The notes beneath the pieces are model-generated. The model was not told where the DNA came from. It searched no databases and was given only the letters and a program-made list of their open reading frames with translations. From NCBI GenBank assembly GCA_963922595.1, contig CAWUIM010000004.1:35129-99128 (forward strand): DNA of 64,000 bases, read 5' to 3'. The position numbers were made by a program, and so were the translations under genes. The stretch is from JAJFFW01 sp963922595. Its GTDB lineage: Bacteria; Pseudomonadota; Alphaproteobacteria; Caulobacterales; Parvularculaceae. Below are positions 1 through 7,874 of the stretch, in pieces; positions within the stretch are counted from its first letter, which is position 1; each line of letters opens with the position of its first letter.

Positions 1-52
1 AATCCATTCTCATTCTCGCCTTTTTCGCTGCGATTGAGAATGAGTGTTAATT
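1..52. promoter_or_regulatory. Fur-like repeat at the window edge
   Basis: A perfect 9-bp inverted repeat is present: CTCATTCTC at 9-17 and GAGAATGAG at 36-44, separated by 18 bases. The repeat unit GAGAATGA resembles the GATAATGAT-type units of Fur and Irr boxes that sit in front of iron-uptake genes. No T-run follows, so it is not an obvious terminator. The gene it would control lies to the left of this window and cannot be seen. Function is inferred from motif likeness only. The stretch 53-111 up to the end of the ParA-like gene shows nothing else. Confidence 0.3.
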
Positions 53-111
53 AGCCTTGATGCCGTTAAGCGCCCGGCAAATTCAATTTCACGACTTGAG
101 CCAATCCGCGG

Positions 112-762
112 CTAGGCCGCTTTACGGAATTGGCCGGCGATGGCGAAGAGTTCAGCGGTAAGCGCGCGAATTTCGGCGGCGGCGGCGCTGCGCGGCGCAG
201 CTTCCACAACACCCGCGCCAACGCCCATGGTTTCAGCATAAGCGGTGCGGTTGCCGAGCTCTGTGCGCGCGACAGGCAATCGATACTTATCAATCTGGAT
301 ACGGATTTCCGCCGCGATGCGCGATTTCGCCGGCGCCCGGTTGACAACAAAGAGCGCACTCTTGCCCGCTGCGCCAATGGCTTCAGCGGTGGGTAGAGAA
401 GCCGCCAGATCAATGGGCGAGAGTTGCATCGGCGCCATCACGAGATTGGCGGCGCCGATGGCGCGCCGCACGTCGTAGTCAGCCGTCGGAGGCGTGTCGA
501 CGATCAAGACATCCGCTAACCCGCGCGACCGCCGAACGGCGCTCGATAAACCGATACGCTTTTCGAAGACGCCGGCAAAAAAAGGATCAGCGTCGCGATT
601 GGCCGCGCGCACATGCGCCCATAAGGCGAAACTCTGCTGCTCATCCAGGTCGGCGCCTGCCACCCGAATTTGCTTGGCCGCCAACGCCGCCGCCAATTGG
701 CAAGCGAGCGTTGTCTTGCCGGCGCCGCCTTTGCGCTGCGCAATGGTAATGACGTAGGCCAC
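112..762 (-). CDS. ParA-like partition ATPase
   Basis: A 216-aa ParA/MinD-family P-loop ATPase. The N-terminus carries a deviant Walker A motif, KGGAGKTT at residues 11-18, with the signature lysine of the family. A Walker B-like segment (DVLIVDTPP) follows near residue 85. Such proteins use ATP-dependent dimerisation to position DNA or cell-surface and cytoplasmic cargo. The length is close to that of the short orphan ParA proteins common in alphaproteobacteria, and no parB-like gene is adjacent in the window. The start codon is GTG (760-762), with a purine-rich AAGGCGGG upstream. It is transcribed towards the left edge and lies downstream of the iron-sulfur operon, separated from the TfoX-like gene by 66 bases. 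The cargo is unknown. Confidence 0.85.
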   Translation of the reverse strand: MAYVITIAQRKGGAGKTTLACQLAAALAAKQIRVAGADLDEQQSFALWAHVRAANRDADPFFAGVFEKRIGLSSAVRRSRGLADVLIVDTPPTADYDVRRAIGAANLVMAPMQLSPIDLAASLPTAEAIGAAGKSALFVVNRAPAKSRIAAEIRIQIDKYRLPVARTELGNRTAYAETMGVGAGVVEAAPRSAAAAEIRALTAELFAIAGQFRKAA

Positions 763-828
763 GGAACCCGCCTTTGCTGCGTTGCACCAAACTTTTGGAG
801 AGATTCGCGCGGGCGTGCGATCAGCATT

Positions 829-1236
829 TTAATGCGATTTCGATTTTTTCGCGGGTTTCTTTTTCGCGGGCTTCTTCGCTGGCTTTTTCTTTTTCGGCTT
901 CGCTTTCGCCGCCCGACTCGCTGCATCGAGCGCGAGCGTCACCCATTCTTTCAAGGCGTCGTGGTCATCGTAAATCTCTTCGGGCGCGCCGTAATAAGAC
1001 ATTGTTCCCGTGCGGCCGTCTTTCATCTCAAAGACGAAGGGCTCAAGCCCCTGCGCTTCGAACTGCGCCCGCGTCACGTCATCGACTTTGAGCCAAAGAT
1101 CGTCGTCGCCGATGATCGCAAAAAAGAGGTCGTCGCAATAAACGCCGCCGCCGCCGAACATTTTTCTGATAGCGATTTGGCCGAACGGCGACAGGAGGTC
1201 TTTGATATAGTCGGAATATGACGCCGAAACAGGCAC
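829..1236 (-). CDS. TfoX N-terminal domain protein with lysine-rich tail
   Basis: A 135-aa protein. Residues 5-105 match the TfoX/Sxy N-terminal domain, with the typical opening YIKDLLSPFG, the following RKMFGGGGVY and a DDLFFAII strand. Enterobacterial TfoX/Sxy is a competence regulator; stand-alone N-terminal domains in alphaproteobacteria have no settled role. The last 25 residues are a low-complexity tail of repeated KKPAKK units, like the C-termini of histone H1-type DNA-binding proteins, which suggests nucleic-acid contact. The start is GTG at 1234-1236, sharing one base with the sufA stop (TAGTG), so it is probably the last, translationally coupled gene of the suf operon. Confidence 0.75.
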   Translation of the reverse strand: MPVSASYSDYIKDLLSPFGQIAIRKMFGGGGVYCDDLFFAIIGDDDLWLKVDDVTRAQFEAQGLEPFVFEMKDGRTGTMSYYGAPEEIYDDHDALKEWVTLALDAASRAAKAKPKKKKPAKKPAKKKPAKKSKSH

Positions 1237-1607
1237 TAGGCCTCAAGCGCCGCCGGAACAATCGTCACGCTTTCGCCGCAGCCGCACGCGTCCGTCTGGT
1301 TCGGATTGTTGAACACGAACCGTTGCGAGAGTTTTTCGGTGACGAAGTCGATCTCTGAGCCCAGCAAAAAGAGGATAGCCTTGGGGTCGATCAGGATTTT
1401 GACGCCATTGTCTTCAACCACTTCGTCGAGAGGCCCCTGCTCCGTCGCGTAGTCCATCGTGTATTCCATGCCAGCGCAGCCGCCGTTTTTCACGCCGATC
1501 GTCACGCCGATGAAGTCTTCCTCGGCCGCGTCCATGATTTCTTTCATGCGCGCCGCCGCCGCATCCGTCAGGGTCACCGCTTTTGGTCTCGGTCGGGCCA
1601 TCGTCAC
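1236..1607 (-). CDS. sufA: SufA/IscA-type iron-sulfur carrier
   Basis: A 123-aa A-type carrier (HesB/IscA family) that accepts [Fe-S] clusters from the SufBCD scaffold and passes them to apoproteins. The three ligand cysteines of the family are present: one in NGGCAGMEY near residue 50 and the pair in ACGCGES near the C-terminus. Two starts are possible. GTG at 1607 overlaps the sufT stop by four bases (GTGA), while ATG at 1601 lies two codons downstream; the protein is otherwise identical. The position at the end of the suf genes supports SufA rather than a stand-alone IscA or ErpA. Confidence 0.9.
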   Translation of the reverse strand: MTMARPRPKAVTLTDAAAARMKEIMDAAEEDFIGVTIGVKNGGCAGMEYTMDYATEQGPLDEVVEDNGVKILIDPKAILFLLGSEIDFVTEKLSQRFVFNNPNQTDACGCGESVTIVPAALEA

Positions 1608-2011
1608 ATCCAGCCTAATTCCAGTTTCGCCTCATCGGACATTTTCTCCGGCGTCCAGGGCGGTTCAAACGTCATGTTCACTTTGACGTCTTCCACGCCA
1701 TCGACGCCGCGCACCGCGCCTTCAACCCAGCCGGGCATTTCCCCGGCCACAGGACAGCCCGGCGCCGTGAGCGTCATGTCCACAGTCAACAGGCGGTCAT
1801 CGTCCAAATCCACTTTATAGATGAGGCCCAATTCGTAAATATCAACCGGGATTTCCGGGTCATAAACCGTTTTGAGGGCGCGAATAATATCGGCCGTAAT
1901 CCGCTGAAGCTCTTCCTCCGGGATCGTGTCGGCGCCCGAGGTTTCCGCTTGCGGCGTCTCCGGCTCAGCGTCCGGGTTTAGATCGATAATATCGCGTACT
2001 TCTTCAGTCAT
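1604..2011 (-). CDS. sufT: SufT (MIP18/DUF59) iron-sulfur maturation protein
   Basis: A 135-aa DUF59/MIP18 protein. The first 30 residues are acidic and low in complexity. The conserved domain follows, with DPEIPVDIYELGLIY, LTAPGCPVAGEMP (the family cysteine) and a C-terminus ending FEPPWTPEKMSDEAKLELG. SufT proteins assist the maturation or delivery of Fe-S clusters and are commonly encoded with suf genes. It lies three bases downstream of sufS and overlaps sufA by four bases. The gene is often annotated 'SUF system Fe-S cluster assembly protein'. Its exact biochemical step is not settled in the literature. Confidence 0.9.
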   Translation of the reverse strand: MTEEVRDIIDLNPDAEPETPQAETSGADTIPEEELQRITADIIRALKTVYDPEIPVDIYELGLIYKVDLDDDRLLTVDMTLTAPGCPVAGEMPGWVEGAVRGVDGVEDVKVNMTFEPPWTPEKMSDEAKLELGWM

Positions 2012-2014
2012 GGG

Positions 2015-3235
2015 TTAGCTCAACATCTCATGGGTTTTGTGGAGCCCTGCGACGAGGGCTTCAACCTCATCGTGGGTGTTATAGGCGGCGAAGGACGCGC
2101 GCGAGGTCGCCGTGACGCCGAGCCGCTTCATTAAAGGCTGCGCGCAATGGTGGCCGGCGCGCACGGCGACGCCGGTCCGGTCAAGGATCGACGATACATC
2201 ATGCGGATGCGCGCCGTCGACGCCGAAACAGATGATCGGCGCCTTGCCGGCGGCCTGACCATAAAGCGTCACAAAATTCAGCTTACGGAGTTCTTCCATC
2301 GCGTGGTCGGCGAGCGCGGCCTCGTGAGCCGCGATGGCGCCGACGCCTTTTTTCTCCATCCACTGGAGCGCAGCGCCAAGGCCAATCGCCTCGATAATGG
2401 CAGGCGTCCCCGCCTCAAACCGGTGCGGCGCTTCATTATAGGTGACCGCGTCGGTGGTGACGATATCGATCATTTCACCGCCGCCGCGATAAGGCGGCAT
2501 CGCGTCAAGCAGCGCTTTTTTTCCATAGAGAACGCCGATGCCGGACGGCCCATATAGTTTGTGTCCGGTCATCACATAAAAGTCCGCGTCGATCGCCTGC
2601 ACGTCGATAGGGCCGTGGACGCTGGCCTGGCAACCGTCGAACAAAATTTTGGCGCCATGGGCGTGGGCGATCCGCGCCAGCTCCTTTGCCGGCGTTAATG
2701 CGCCAAGCACGTTCGACATATGGCTCACAGCCACAAGTTTCGTGCGATCACTGAATAAGCCTTCATAGGCCACAAGATCGATTTCGCCGTCATCCGTTAC
2801 GTCGAGCCATTTCAACACGACGCCTTTGCGCTCGCGCAGCAAGTGCCAAGGCACGATGTTGGAATGATGCTCCATCAGAGAGAGAATAATTTCGTCGCCC
2901 GCCCCGATTTCCTCCGCGCCGAGCGCATAGGAGACGAGATTAAACGCGTCCGTGCCGCCGCCGGTAAAGATAATCTCCTCGTTCGACGCCGCATTCATAA
3001 ACCGCGCTGTGATCTTGCGCGCCTCTTCAAAAGCCGTCGTCGCTTCATTGGAGAGCGTGTGCAGGCCGCGATGCACATTGGCGTAGCTGTGTTCCATGAC
3101 ATAGGTCATCGCGTCGATCACGGCTCTGGGCTTTTGAGCGGAGGCGGCGTTGTCCAGATAGACGAGCGGTTTGCCGTGAACCTCGCGGGCGAGGATCGGG
3201 AATTCTTCGCGAATGGCTGTGACGTCCAGCGTCAT
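2015..3235 (-). CDS. sufS: SufS cysteine desulfurase (group II)
   Basis: A 406-aa PLP-dependent cysteine desulfurase that mobilises sulfur from L-cysteine as an enzyme persulfide for the SufBCD scaffold. The PLP lysine lies in MTGHKLYGPSG and the persulfide cysteine in RAGHHCAQPL, the short-loop arrangement of group II (SufS) enzymes. ATG at 3235 is preferred over an upstream ATG at 3253, because GGAGG lies eight bases upstream of it and it forms an ATGA overlap with the sufD stop. No sufE or sufU partner is encoded in this operon. A second desulfurase of the IscS type lies at the operon's 5' end. Confidence 0.95.
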   Translation of the reverse strand: MTLDVTAIREEFPILAREVHGKPLVYLDNAASAQKPRAVIDAMTYVMEHSYANVHRGLHTLSNEATTAFEEARKITARFMNAASNEEIIFTGGGTDAFNLVSYALGAEEIGAGDEIILSLMEHHSNIVPWHLLRERKGVVLKWLDVTDDGEIDLVAYEGLFSDRTKLVAVSHMSNVLGALTPAKELARIAHAHGAKILFDGCQASVHGPIDVQAIDADFYVMTGHKLYGPSGIGVLYGKKALLDAMPPYRGGGEMIDIVTTDAVTYNEAPHRFEAGTPAIIEAIGLGAALQWMEKKGVGAIAAHEAALADHAMEELRKLNFVTLYGQAAGKAPIICFGVDGAHPHDVSSILDRTGVAVRAGHHCAQPLMKRLGVTATSRASFAAYNTHDEVEALVAGLHKTHEMLS

Positions 3236-4440
3236 TGAGCGACCTCCAACCATGCGCTCACGGCGCGCCGGAATACGGACGCTAGGTGCACGTCATCAAT
3301 CGCGTCGAACACTTCGCCCACAAAGGCTTCAATGAGCAGAGCGCGCGCCGCTTCATCGCTGAGGCCGCGTTGGCGCATATAGAACAAAGCTTCTTCGTCA
3401 AGCGACCCGGCTGTAGACCCATGGGCGCATTCCACATCGTCCGCGTATATTTCAAGCTCCGGCTTATGGTTGGCCTCAGCGTTATCGGATAGCAAAAGCG
3501 CATTCGCCGTCATTTGCGCATCCGTCTTCTGCGCGACGCGATTGACGTGAAATTTTCCCTGAAAGACCGCCCGACCCTTATCGCGCGCAACGCCTTTATG
3601 AATCTGACGCGTGACGCATCCGGGCGCATTGTGACGGACCAGCGTCGTAAAGTCCGCATGGGTCTCATCGGCGAGGAGCGCCGCGGAGTTGATCACCGCC
3701 TCGGCGTCGGGACCGTCATACGTCACGTGAACTTCAATACGCGCAAGGCGCCCGCCCGTTGAAAGCCCCACAGCCTTGAACGCCGCCTTCTCGCCAAGCG
3801 TCGCATGCGCGGTCAGGTGAGAAACGCCGTCGCTGCGCGGCGACAGAACAAAATATTGCGCAGCCGCGCCAGCCTCGATCTTGAAATCAAGCGTCGCGGC
3901 GCGAAACGACGCCGGACCGGTGAGCGCATGCAACACCGTGACGCGCGCACTGGGACCGACGGCGATCTCTGCTTGCGCAAAGGATGACGTCGCGCCGCGT
4001 TCATCAAGAATCAGGATCGGCGACTGAATAACAACGCCTTTTTCAATTTCGAGCCGCAAACGCTGGTCGCTAAACGCCGCGTTGAGCGCCACGATCGGGT
4101 GGTCAGCGATCGGCCCGCTCGGCGACGCACTCGCCGCTGTAGAAAGCGAGAGACCGTCTGTTCCTTCCGGAATTTCCCAGCCGCTGTCTGTCAGGCGCAC
4201 AGCGATCGCCTCAACGCCGTCGAACGGATTTGGCGCAGCGTTCGCGCCAGGCGACGCATCGCGCGCAGCGGCGCGGAAATCCGACCATCGCCAGCCTTCC
4301 ATCCGCCGATGCGGCAAACCTGTTTCCACAAATTTCATGAACGCGCCGCGTTGTTCGTCGCTCGCGCGGATGCGCGCCACAAATTCGGCTTCAAGACCCG
4401 CTTCGAGCGCGGTGGGATTGATGAGAAGAGACCGTGACAC
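3232..4440 (-). CDS. sufD: SufD scaffold subunit
   Basis: A 402-aa SufBD-family protein and partner of SufB and SufC in the cytoplasmic Fe-S scaffold. The C-terminal half holds the beta-helix core and the family's best conserved segment, DDVECAHGSTAGSLDEEA, followed by FYMRQRGL. The N-terminal part is divergent, as is usual for SufD (MEGWRWSDFR near residue 50). The gene lies 11 bases downstream of sufC and overlaps sufS. The family assignment rests on both sequence and context. Confidence 0.95.
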   Translation of the reverse strand: MSRSLLINPTALEAGLEAEFVARIRASDEQRGAFMKFVETGLPHRRMEGWRWSDFRAAARDASPGANAAPNPFDGVEAIAVRLTDSGWEIPEGTDGLSLSTAASASPSGPIADHPIVALNAAFSDQRLRLEIEKGVVIQSPILILDERGATSSFAQAEIAVGPSARVTVLHALTGPASFRAATLDFKIEAGAAAQYFVLSPRSDGVSHLTAHATLGEKAAFKAVGLSTGGRLARIEVHVTYDGPDAEAVINSAALLADETHADFTTLVRHNAPGCVTRQIHKGVARDKGRAVFQGKFHVNRVAQKTDAQMTANALLLSDNAEANHKPELEIYADDVECAHGSTAGSLDEEALFYMRQRGLSDEAARALLIEAFVGEVFDAIDDVHLASVFRRAVSAWLEVAQ

Positions 4441-4451
4441 GATACGCTCCC

Positions 4452-5198
4452 TTACGCCGCCTCAATAAATTGGTCGTAGCCGGAGCTTTCAAGCTCCGCC
4501 GCAAGCTCAGGCCCGCCGGACTTCACTATTTTGCCGTCGGCCAGAACATGCACGCGATCAGGTTTGATATAGTCGAGAAGCCGCTGATAGTGCGTGATCA
4601 CCAGGAAACCTCGATCGGGTCCGCGCAGCGCGTTGACGACGTCCCCCACCATTTTCAAGGCGTCGATATCGAGCCCGGAATCGGTTTCATCCATGATGCA
4701 AAACCGCGGCTCGAATATCGCCATTTGCAGCATTTCCATGCGCTTTTTCTCACCGCCCGAAAATCCCACATTGAAAGGCCGTTTCAACTTTGCGTCCGTT
4801 AGCCCCACGAGCTTCGCCTTCTCGCGAATGAGCTTCAAAAAATCCGCCGCCGATACTTCGTCTTCGCCGCGCGCAGCACGTTGCGCATTCAACGCTGTTC
4901 GGATGAAATTCATGGTGGCGACGCCGGGAATTTCCATCGGGTGTTGGAACGACAGAAAAACGCCTTGGGCGGCTCGCTCATTGGGATCGAGCTCAAGAAG
5001 GTCGTTCCCGTCGAGCGTCACCGCGCCTTCCGTCACTTCATAATCATCGCGTCCGGCGATTGTGTGCGACAGCGTCGACTTGCCTGAGCCGTTCGGCCCC
5101 ATAATCGCGTGCACTTCGCCCGCCGGCACATCGAGGCTCAAGCCTTTAAGAATTTCGGCGCCGTCAACGCCGGCGTGTAGATTGTCAATTTTCAACAT
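4452..5198 (-). CDS. sufC: SufC scaffold ATPase
   Basis: A 248-aa ABC-type ATPase without a membrane partner. It binds SufB and SufD and drives the conformational change needed for cluster assembly. Visible motifs are Walker A GPNGSGKST (about residues 34-42), the signature FSGGEKKRMEM with the SufC-specific EKKR, Walker B with CIMDETDSGLD, and a switch histidine in FLVITHYQRLL. The length and motifs are typical. It is separated from sufB by three small genes, which is an unusual interruption. Confidence 0.95.
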   Translation of the reverse strand: MLKIDNLHAGVDGAEILKGLSLDVPAGEVHAIMGPNGSGKSTLSHTIAGRDDYEVTEGAVTLDGNDLLELDPNERAAQGVFLSFQHPMEIPGVATMNFIRTALNAQRAARGEDEVSAADFLKLIREKAKLVGLTDAKLKRPFNVGFSGGEKKRMEMLQMAIFEPRFCIMDETDSGLDIDALKMVGDVVNALRGPDRGFLVITHYQRLLDYIKPDRVHVLADGKIVKSGGPELAAELESSGYDQFIEAA

Positions 5199-5216
5199 CT
5201 GACTTCTTACTCTCGT

Positions 5217-5405
5217 TCAATCGTCAACATTATCCCGGCAAACATATTTCGCCGGTTTTCCGCGCGGTCCGATGCGCACGCGCTCCTGACCGTCCGGGCA
5301 TGCGTTATATGCGGTCGGCGCATAGTCAGTGGCGCAACCGGAAAGGGCCGCAGCGCCAAAAATGGCCGTCGTTACAAGCGCCGCCAATATTGTGATCCGC
5401 GTCAT
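5217..5405 (-). CDS. small lipoprotein in the suf operon
   Basis: A 62-aa predicted lipoprotein. A hydrophobic signal (TILAALVTTAIFGAAAL) leads to the lipobox LSGC, with the acylated cysteine near residue 24. The mature part is short and contains two further cysteines (NACPDGQ and YVCRDN), which could form a disulfide. ATG at 5405 is preferred over an upstream in-frame start at 5438 because GGAG lies directly upstream and the signal then sits at the N-terminus. It lies between the RidA-like gene and sufC on the same strand. No function is recognised. Confidence 0.65.
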   Translation of the reverse strand: MTRITILAALVTTAIFGAAALSGCATDYAPTAYNACPDGQERVRIGPRGKPAKYVCRDNVDD

Positions 5406-5438
5406 CTTCTCCAACGCCGATATTGGATCTTTTTCCAT

Positions 5439-5879
5439 TTACCCCTCCCCATGGCCGCGCACCGCGGTGCACTCAATTTCAATGCGCGCGTCAAGCGCAA
5501 GGCCCTTCACGGCGACCGTTGTCCGTGCAGGAGGATTTACGGGGTAGAATGTTCTGTAGACCTCATTCATGGCCGAGAAATCACCGATATCCGCGAGAAA
5601 CACCTGACAGCGGACAATGTTCGCATGGGTTGCACCCACGCTCGCCAACGTCGCCCCGATATTCTCCAGCGTCTGCTTTGTCTCAGCTTTGATCTCACCG
5701 GCGAGTTCGCGCGTTTCAGGATCGCGCCCGAGGTGCCCCGCGATATAAAGAACGCCGTTCGCTTCGATCACAGGGGAGAACGGCGCAGGCTGCGCGTAGG
5801 CCGGGCTCATCAGCAAACCCAACAAAATCAACGTCAGTATTCTCACAATCGCCTCAAATCCTATTTTCTCTTTACGCAC
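5439..5879 (-). CDS. RidA-family protein with a signal peptide
   Basis: A 146-aa YjgF/YER057c/UK114 (RidA) domain protein. Unlike cytosolic RidA it begins with a signal peptide: a hydrophobic stretch at about residues 12-27 that ends AYA before QPAPFSP. The domain keeps the core signature PARTTVAV plus RIEIECTAV, including the arginine that binds the imine or enamine carboxylate in RidA. RidA deaminates reactive 2-aminoacrylate and related imines made by PLP enzymes; export from the cytoplasm suggests a different substrate. Its start overlaps the end of the upstream 65-aa gene by 19 bases. Confidence 0.85.
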   Translation of the reverse strand: MRKEKIGFEAIVRILTLILLGLLMSPAYAQPAPFSPVIEANGVLYIAGHLGRDPETRELAGEIKAETKQTLENIGATLASVGATHANIVRCQVFLADIGDFSAMNEVYRTFYPVNPPARTTVAVKGLALDARIEIECTAVRGHGEG

Positions 5880-6058
5880 TTAACGCGCAGAACTTTGTAA
5901 CCGCTCCATTGTTCGACCTCACCATCGGCGCAAAGGGCGTTGTCCTTGGGAGTCTTCCAATTCACAGCGAGAATGGTCATTACAGTCAACATCACAACAA
6001 GCAGCGCCAATTTTGACAAAGGCCCGGCCGAATCGCCTCGCCCATCATCATGCCGCAT
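5861..6058 (-). CDS. 65-aa single-pass membrane protein in the suf operon
   Basis: A 65-aa protein with one membrane segment (LALLVVMLTVMTILAVNW, about residues 17-34) and a basic C-terminal end with two cysteines (ALCADGE and RVKCVKRK). It starts two bases after the sufB stop and its end overlaps the RidA-like gene. Tight packing on the same strand supports a real gene. No family is recognised. It could help anchor or pair with the neighbouring exported RidA and lipoprotein, but that is inference from position. Confidence 0.6.
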   Translation of the reverse strand: MRHDDGRGDSAGPLSKLALLVVMLTVMTILAVNWKTPKDNALCADGEVEQWSGYKVLRVKCVKRK

Positions 6059-6060
6059 TG

Positions 6061-7581
6061 CTATCCCACACTCCCCTCGAGGCTGACACTCACAAGCTTT
6101 TGCGCCTCCACTGCAAACTCCATCGGCAATTCCTGCAGAACTTCCTTACAGAAACCATTGACGAGAAGCGCGACCGCCTCTTCCTCAGACAGGCCGCGCT
6201 GCTGGCAATAGAAAAGCTGGTCTTCCGACAAGCGCGAGGTCGTCGCCTCGTGCTCCAGAACGGCGGACGGGTTTTTGGTTTCCACATAGGGCACCGTATG
6301 AGCGCCGCAATCACCGCCGATTAACAGCGAGTCGCATTGCGTGAAGTTGCGCACATTGTCCGCCTTGCGGTGTACGGAGACGAGGCCGCGATAGGTGGAA
6401 TTCGATTTGCCCGCCGAGATGCCCTTTGAGATGATCCGCGACCGCGTATTCTTGCCGAGATGGATCATCTTTGTGCCGGTATCGGCTTGCTGGTGATTGT
6501 TGGTGATAGCGATCGAATAAAACTCGCCCTGCGAGTTATCGCCCTTCAAAACGCAAGAAGGATATTTCCACGTAACAGCGGAGCCCGTCTCAACTTGGGT
6601 CCAGGAAACTTTGGAATTCACGCCGCGGCAGTCGGCGCGCTTTGTCACGAAATTATAGATGCCGCCCTTACCGTCTTTGTCGCCCGGATACCAGTTTTGA
6701 ACGGTGGAATATTTGATCTCTGCGTTATCCTCGACGACGAGCTCCACCACTGCGGCGTGCAATTGATTTTCATCGCGCATCGGCGCGGTGCAGCCTTCAA
6801 GGTAGGAAACATACGAGCCAGGCGCCGCGACAATCAGCGTGCGTTCGAATTGCCCCGTGTTGGCCTCGTTAATGCGAAAGTAAGTGGAAAGCTCCATCGG
6901 ACACCGCACACCCTCGGGCACGTAAACGAAGGTCCCGTCGGAAAACACCGCCGAATTAAGCGTCGCGAAGAAATTATCCGATGTGGGGACGACCGTGCCG
7001 AGATATTTTTTGACGAGATCCGGATGCTCGCGGATCGCCTCTGAAATCGACATGAAAATCACGCCGGCTTTTTTCAGTTCTTCCTGAAACGTGGTTGCAA
7101 CAGAAACACTGTCGAAGACGGCGTCCACGGCGACTTTCGGCGCATCACCCTGCGTGCGGGCTTCGCCGGGGCTTTGTCCCGCGCCTTTAACGCCGAGCAA
7201 GACTTCAGCCTCCCGCAGGGGGATGCCGAGCTTTTCAAAATCCTTGAGGATTTCTTCCGGCACGTCGTCGATCGATTCATATTTGGAGCCAGCCTTCGGC
7301 GCGGCGTAATAATAGGCGTCCTGATAATCGATCTCGGGATAATCGACCATCGCCCAGGTGGGCTCTTCCATCTTTTGCCAGCGCGCGAACGCTTCCAGCC
7401 GATAGTCGAGCATCCACTGGGGCTCTTCCTTTTTGGCGGAAATGTACCGAACGATATCTTCGTTCAGTCCCTTGGGCGCCTTCTCGGTTTCGATATCGGT
7501 CGTGAACCCATATTTATAGGTCTCAAGCGACTTCGCCGTTTCAACTGTGGCCTGATCGATGGATTCTTTTACCTGGCTCAT
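6061..7581 (-). CDS. sufB: SufB scaffold subunit
   Basis: A 506-aa SufB, the central subunit of the SufBC2D scaffold on which the new Fe-S cluster is built. Recognisable segments include SAVFSDGTFVYVPEGVRCP, YLEGCTAPMRDE, QNWYPGDKDGKGGIYNFVTK and the C-terminal VLEHEATTSRLSEDQ. The length is near the family's usual value. It is coupled to the upstream DUF1330 gene by an ATGA overlap. It is followed by three small genes before sufC, whereas sufB and sufC are usually adjacent. Confidence 0.97.
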   Translation of the reverse strand: MSQVKESIDQATVETAKSLETYKYGFTTDIETEKAPKGLNEDIVRYISAKKEEPQWMLDYRLEAFARWQKMEEPTWAMVDYPEIDYQDAYYYAAPKAGSKYESIDDVPEEILKDFEKLGIPLREAEVLLGVKGAGQSPGEARTQGDAPKVAVDAVFDSVSVATTFQEELKKAGVIFMSISEAIREHPDLVKKYLGTVVPTSDNFFATLNSAVFSDGTFVYVPEGVRCPMELSTYFRINEANTGQFERTLIVAAPGSYVSYLEGCTAPMRDENQLHAAVVELVVEDNAEIKYSTVQNWYPGDKDGKGGIYNFVTKRADCRGVNSKVSWTQVETGSAVTWKYPSCVLKGDNSQGEFYSIAITNNHQQADTGTKMIHLGKNTRSRIISKGISAGKSNSTYRGLVSVHRKADNVRNFTQCDSLLIGGDCGAHTVPYVETKNPSAVLEHEATTSRLSEDQLFYCQQRGLSEEEAVALLVNGFCKEVLQELPMEFAVEAQKLVSVSLEGSVG

Positions 7582-7874
7582 GTGCTCTCAATTCCCTGCG
7601 CCAAAACGCCGATCACATCGGCGCCTTCATCGCGGTCGATCCCAATTTTCTGATATTCCGGCGAGGTGATCCATTCCATAAGGTCTGCCTTGGTGGGAAA
7701 CGACATAATCACCAGACGGTCTTTGTCCCATTCCCCGCCGAGCATCTTCGCGTCGAAATCTGCGGCGAGCATGGTCCCCTTAAATTTTTCGAAAACACCC
7801 ATGAAGGCATTGGCGTAGCGGTCATACGCTTCACGGTTTTTGATCTTCACCTGCCCGACAAAGTATACAGTCAT
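7578..7874 (-). CDS. DUF1330 small enzyme-like protein
   Basis: A 98-aa DUF1330 protein of the dimeric alpha/beta-barrel (ferredoxin-like) superfamily. The family pattern is visible as YDRYANAFMGVFEKFKGTML and the C-terminal RLVIMSFPTKADLMEW, ending in an I-G-I-D-R-D segment. Members are small cytosolic proteins, some proposed to bind or isomerise small ligands, but no reaction is established. It starts within the stop of the IscS-like gene (TAATG) and overlaps sufB by four bases, so it must be co-translated with the Fe-S genes. Confidence 0.85.
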   Translation of the reverse strand: MTVYFVGQVKIKNREAYDRYANAFMGVFEKFKGTMLAADFDAKMLGGEWDKDRLVIMSFPTKADLMEWITSPEYQKIGIDRDEGADVIGVLAQGIEST

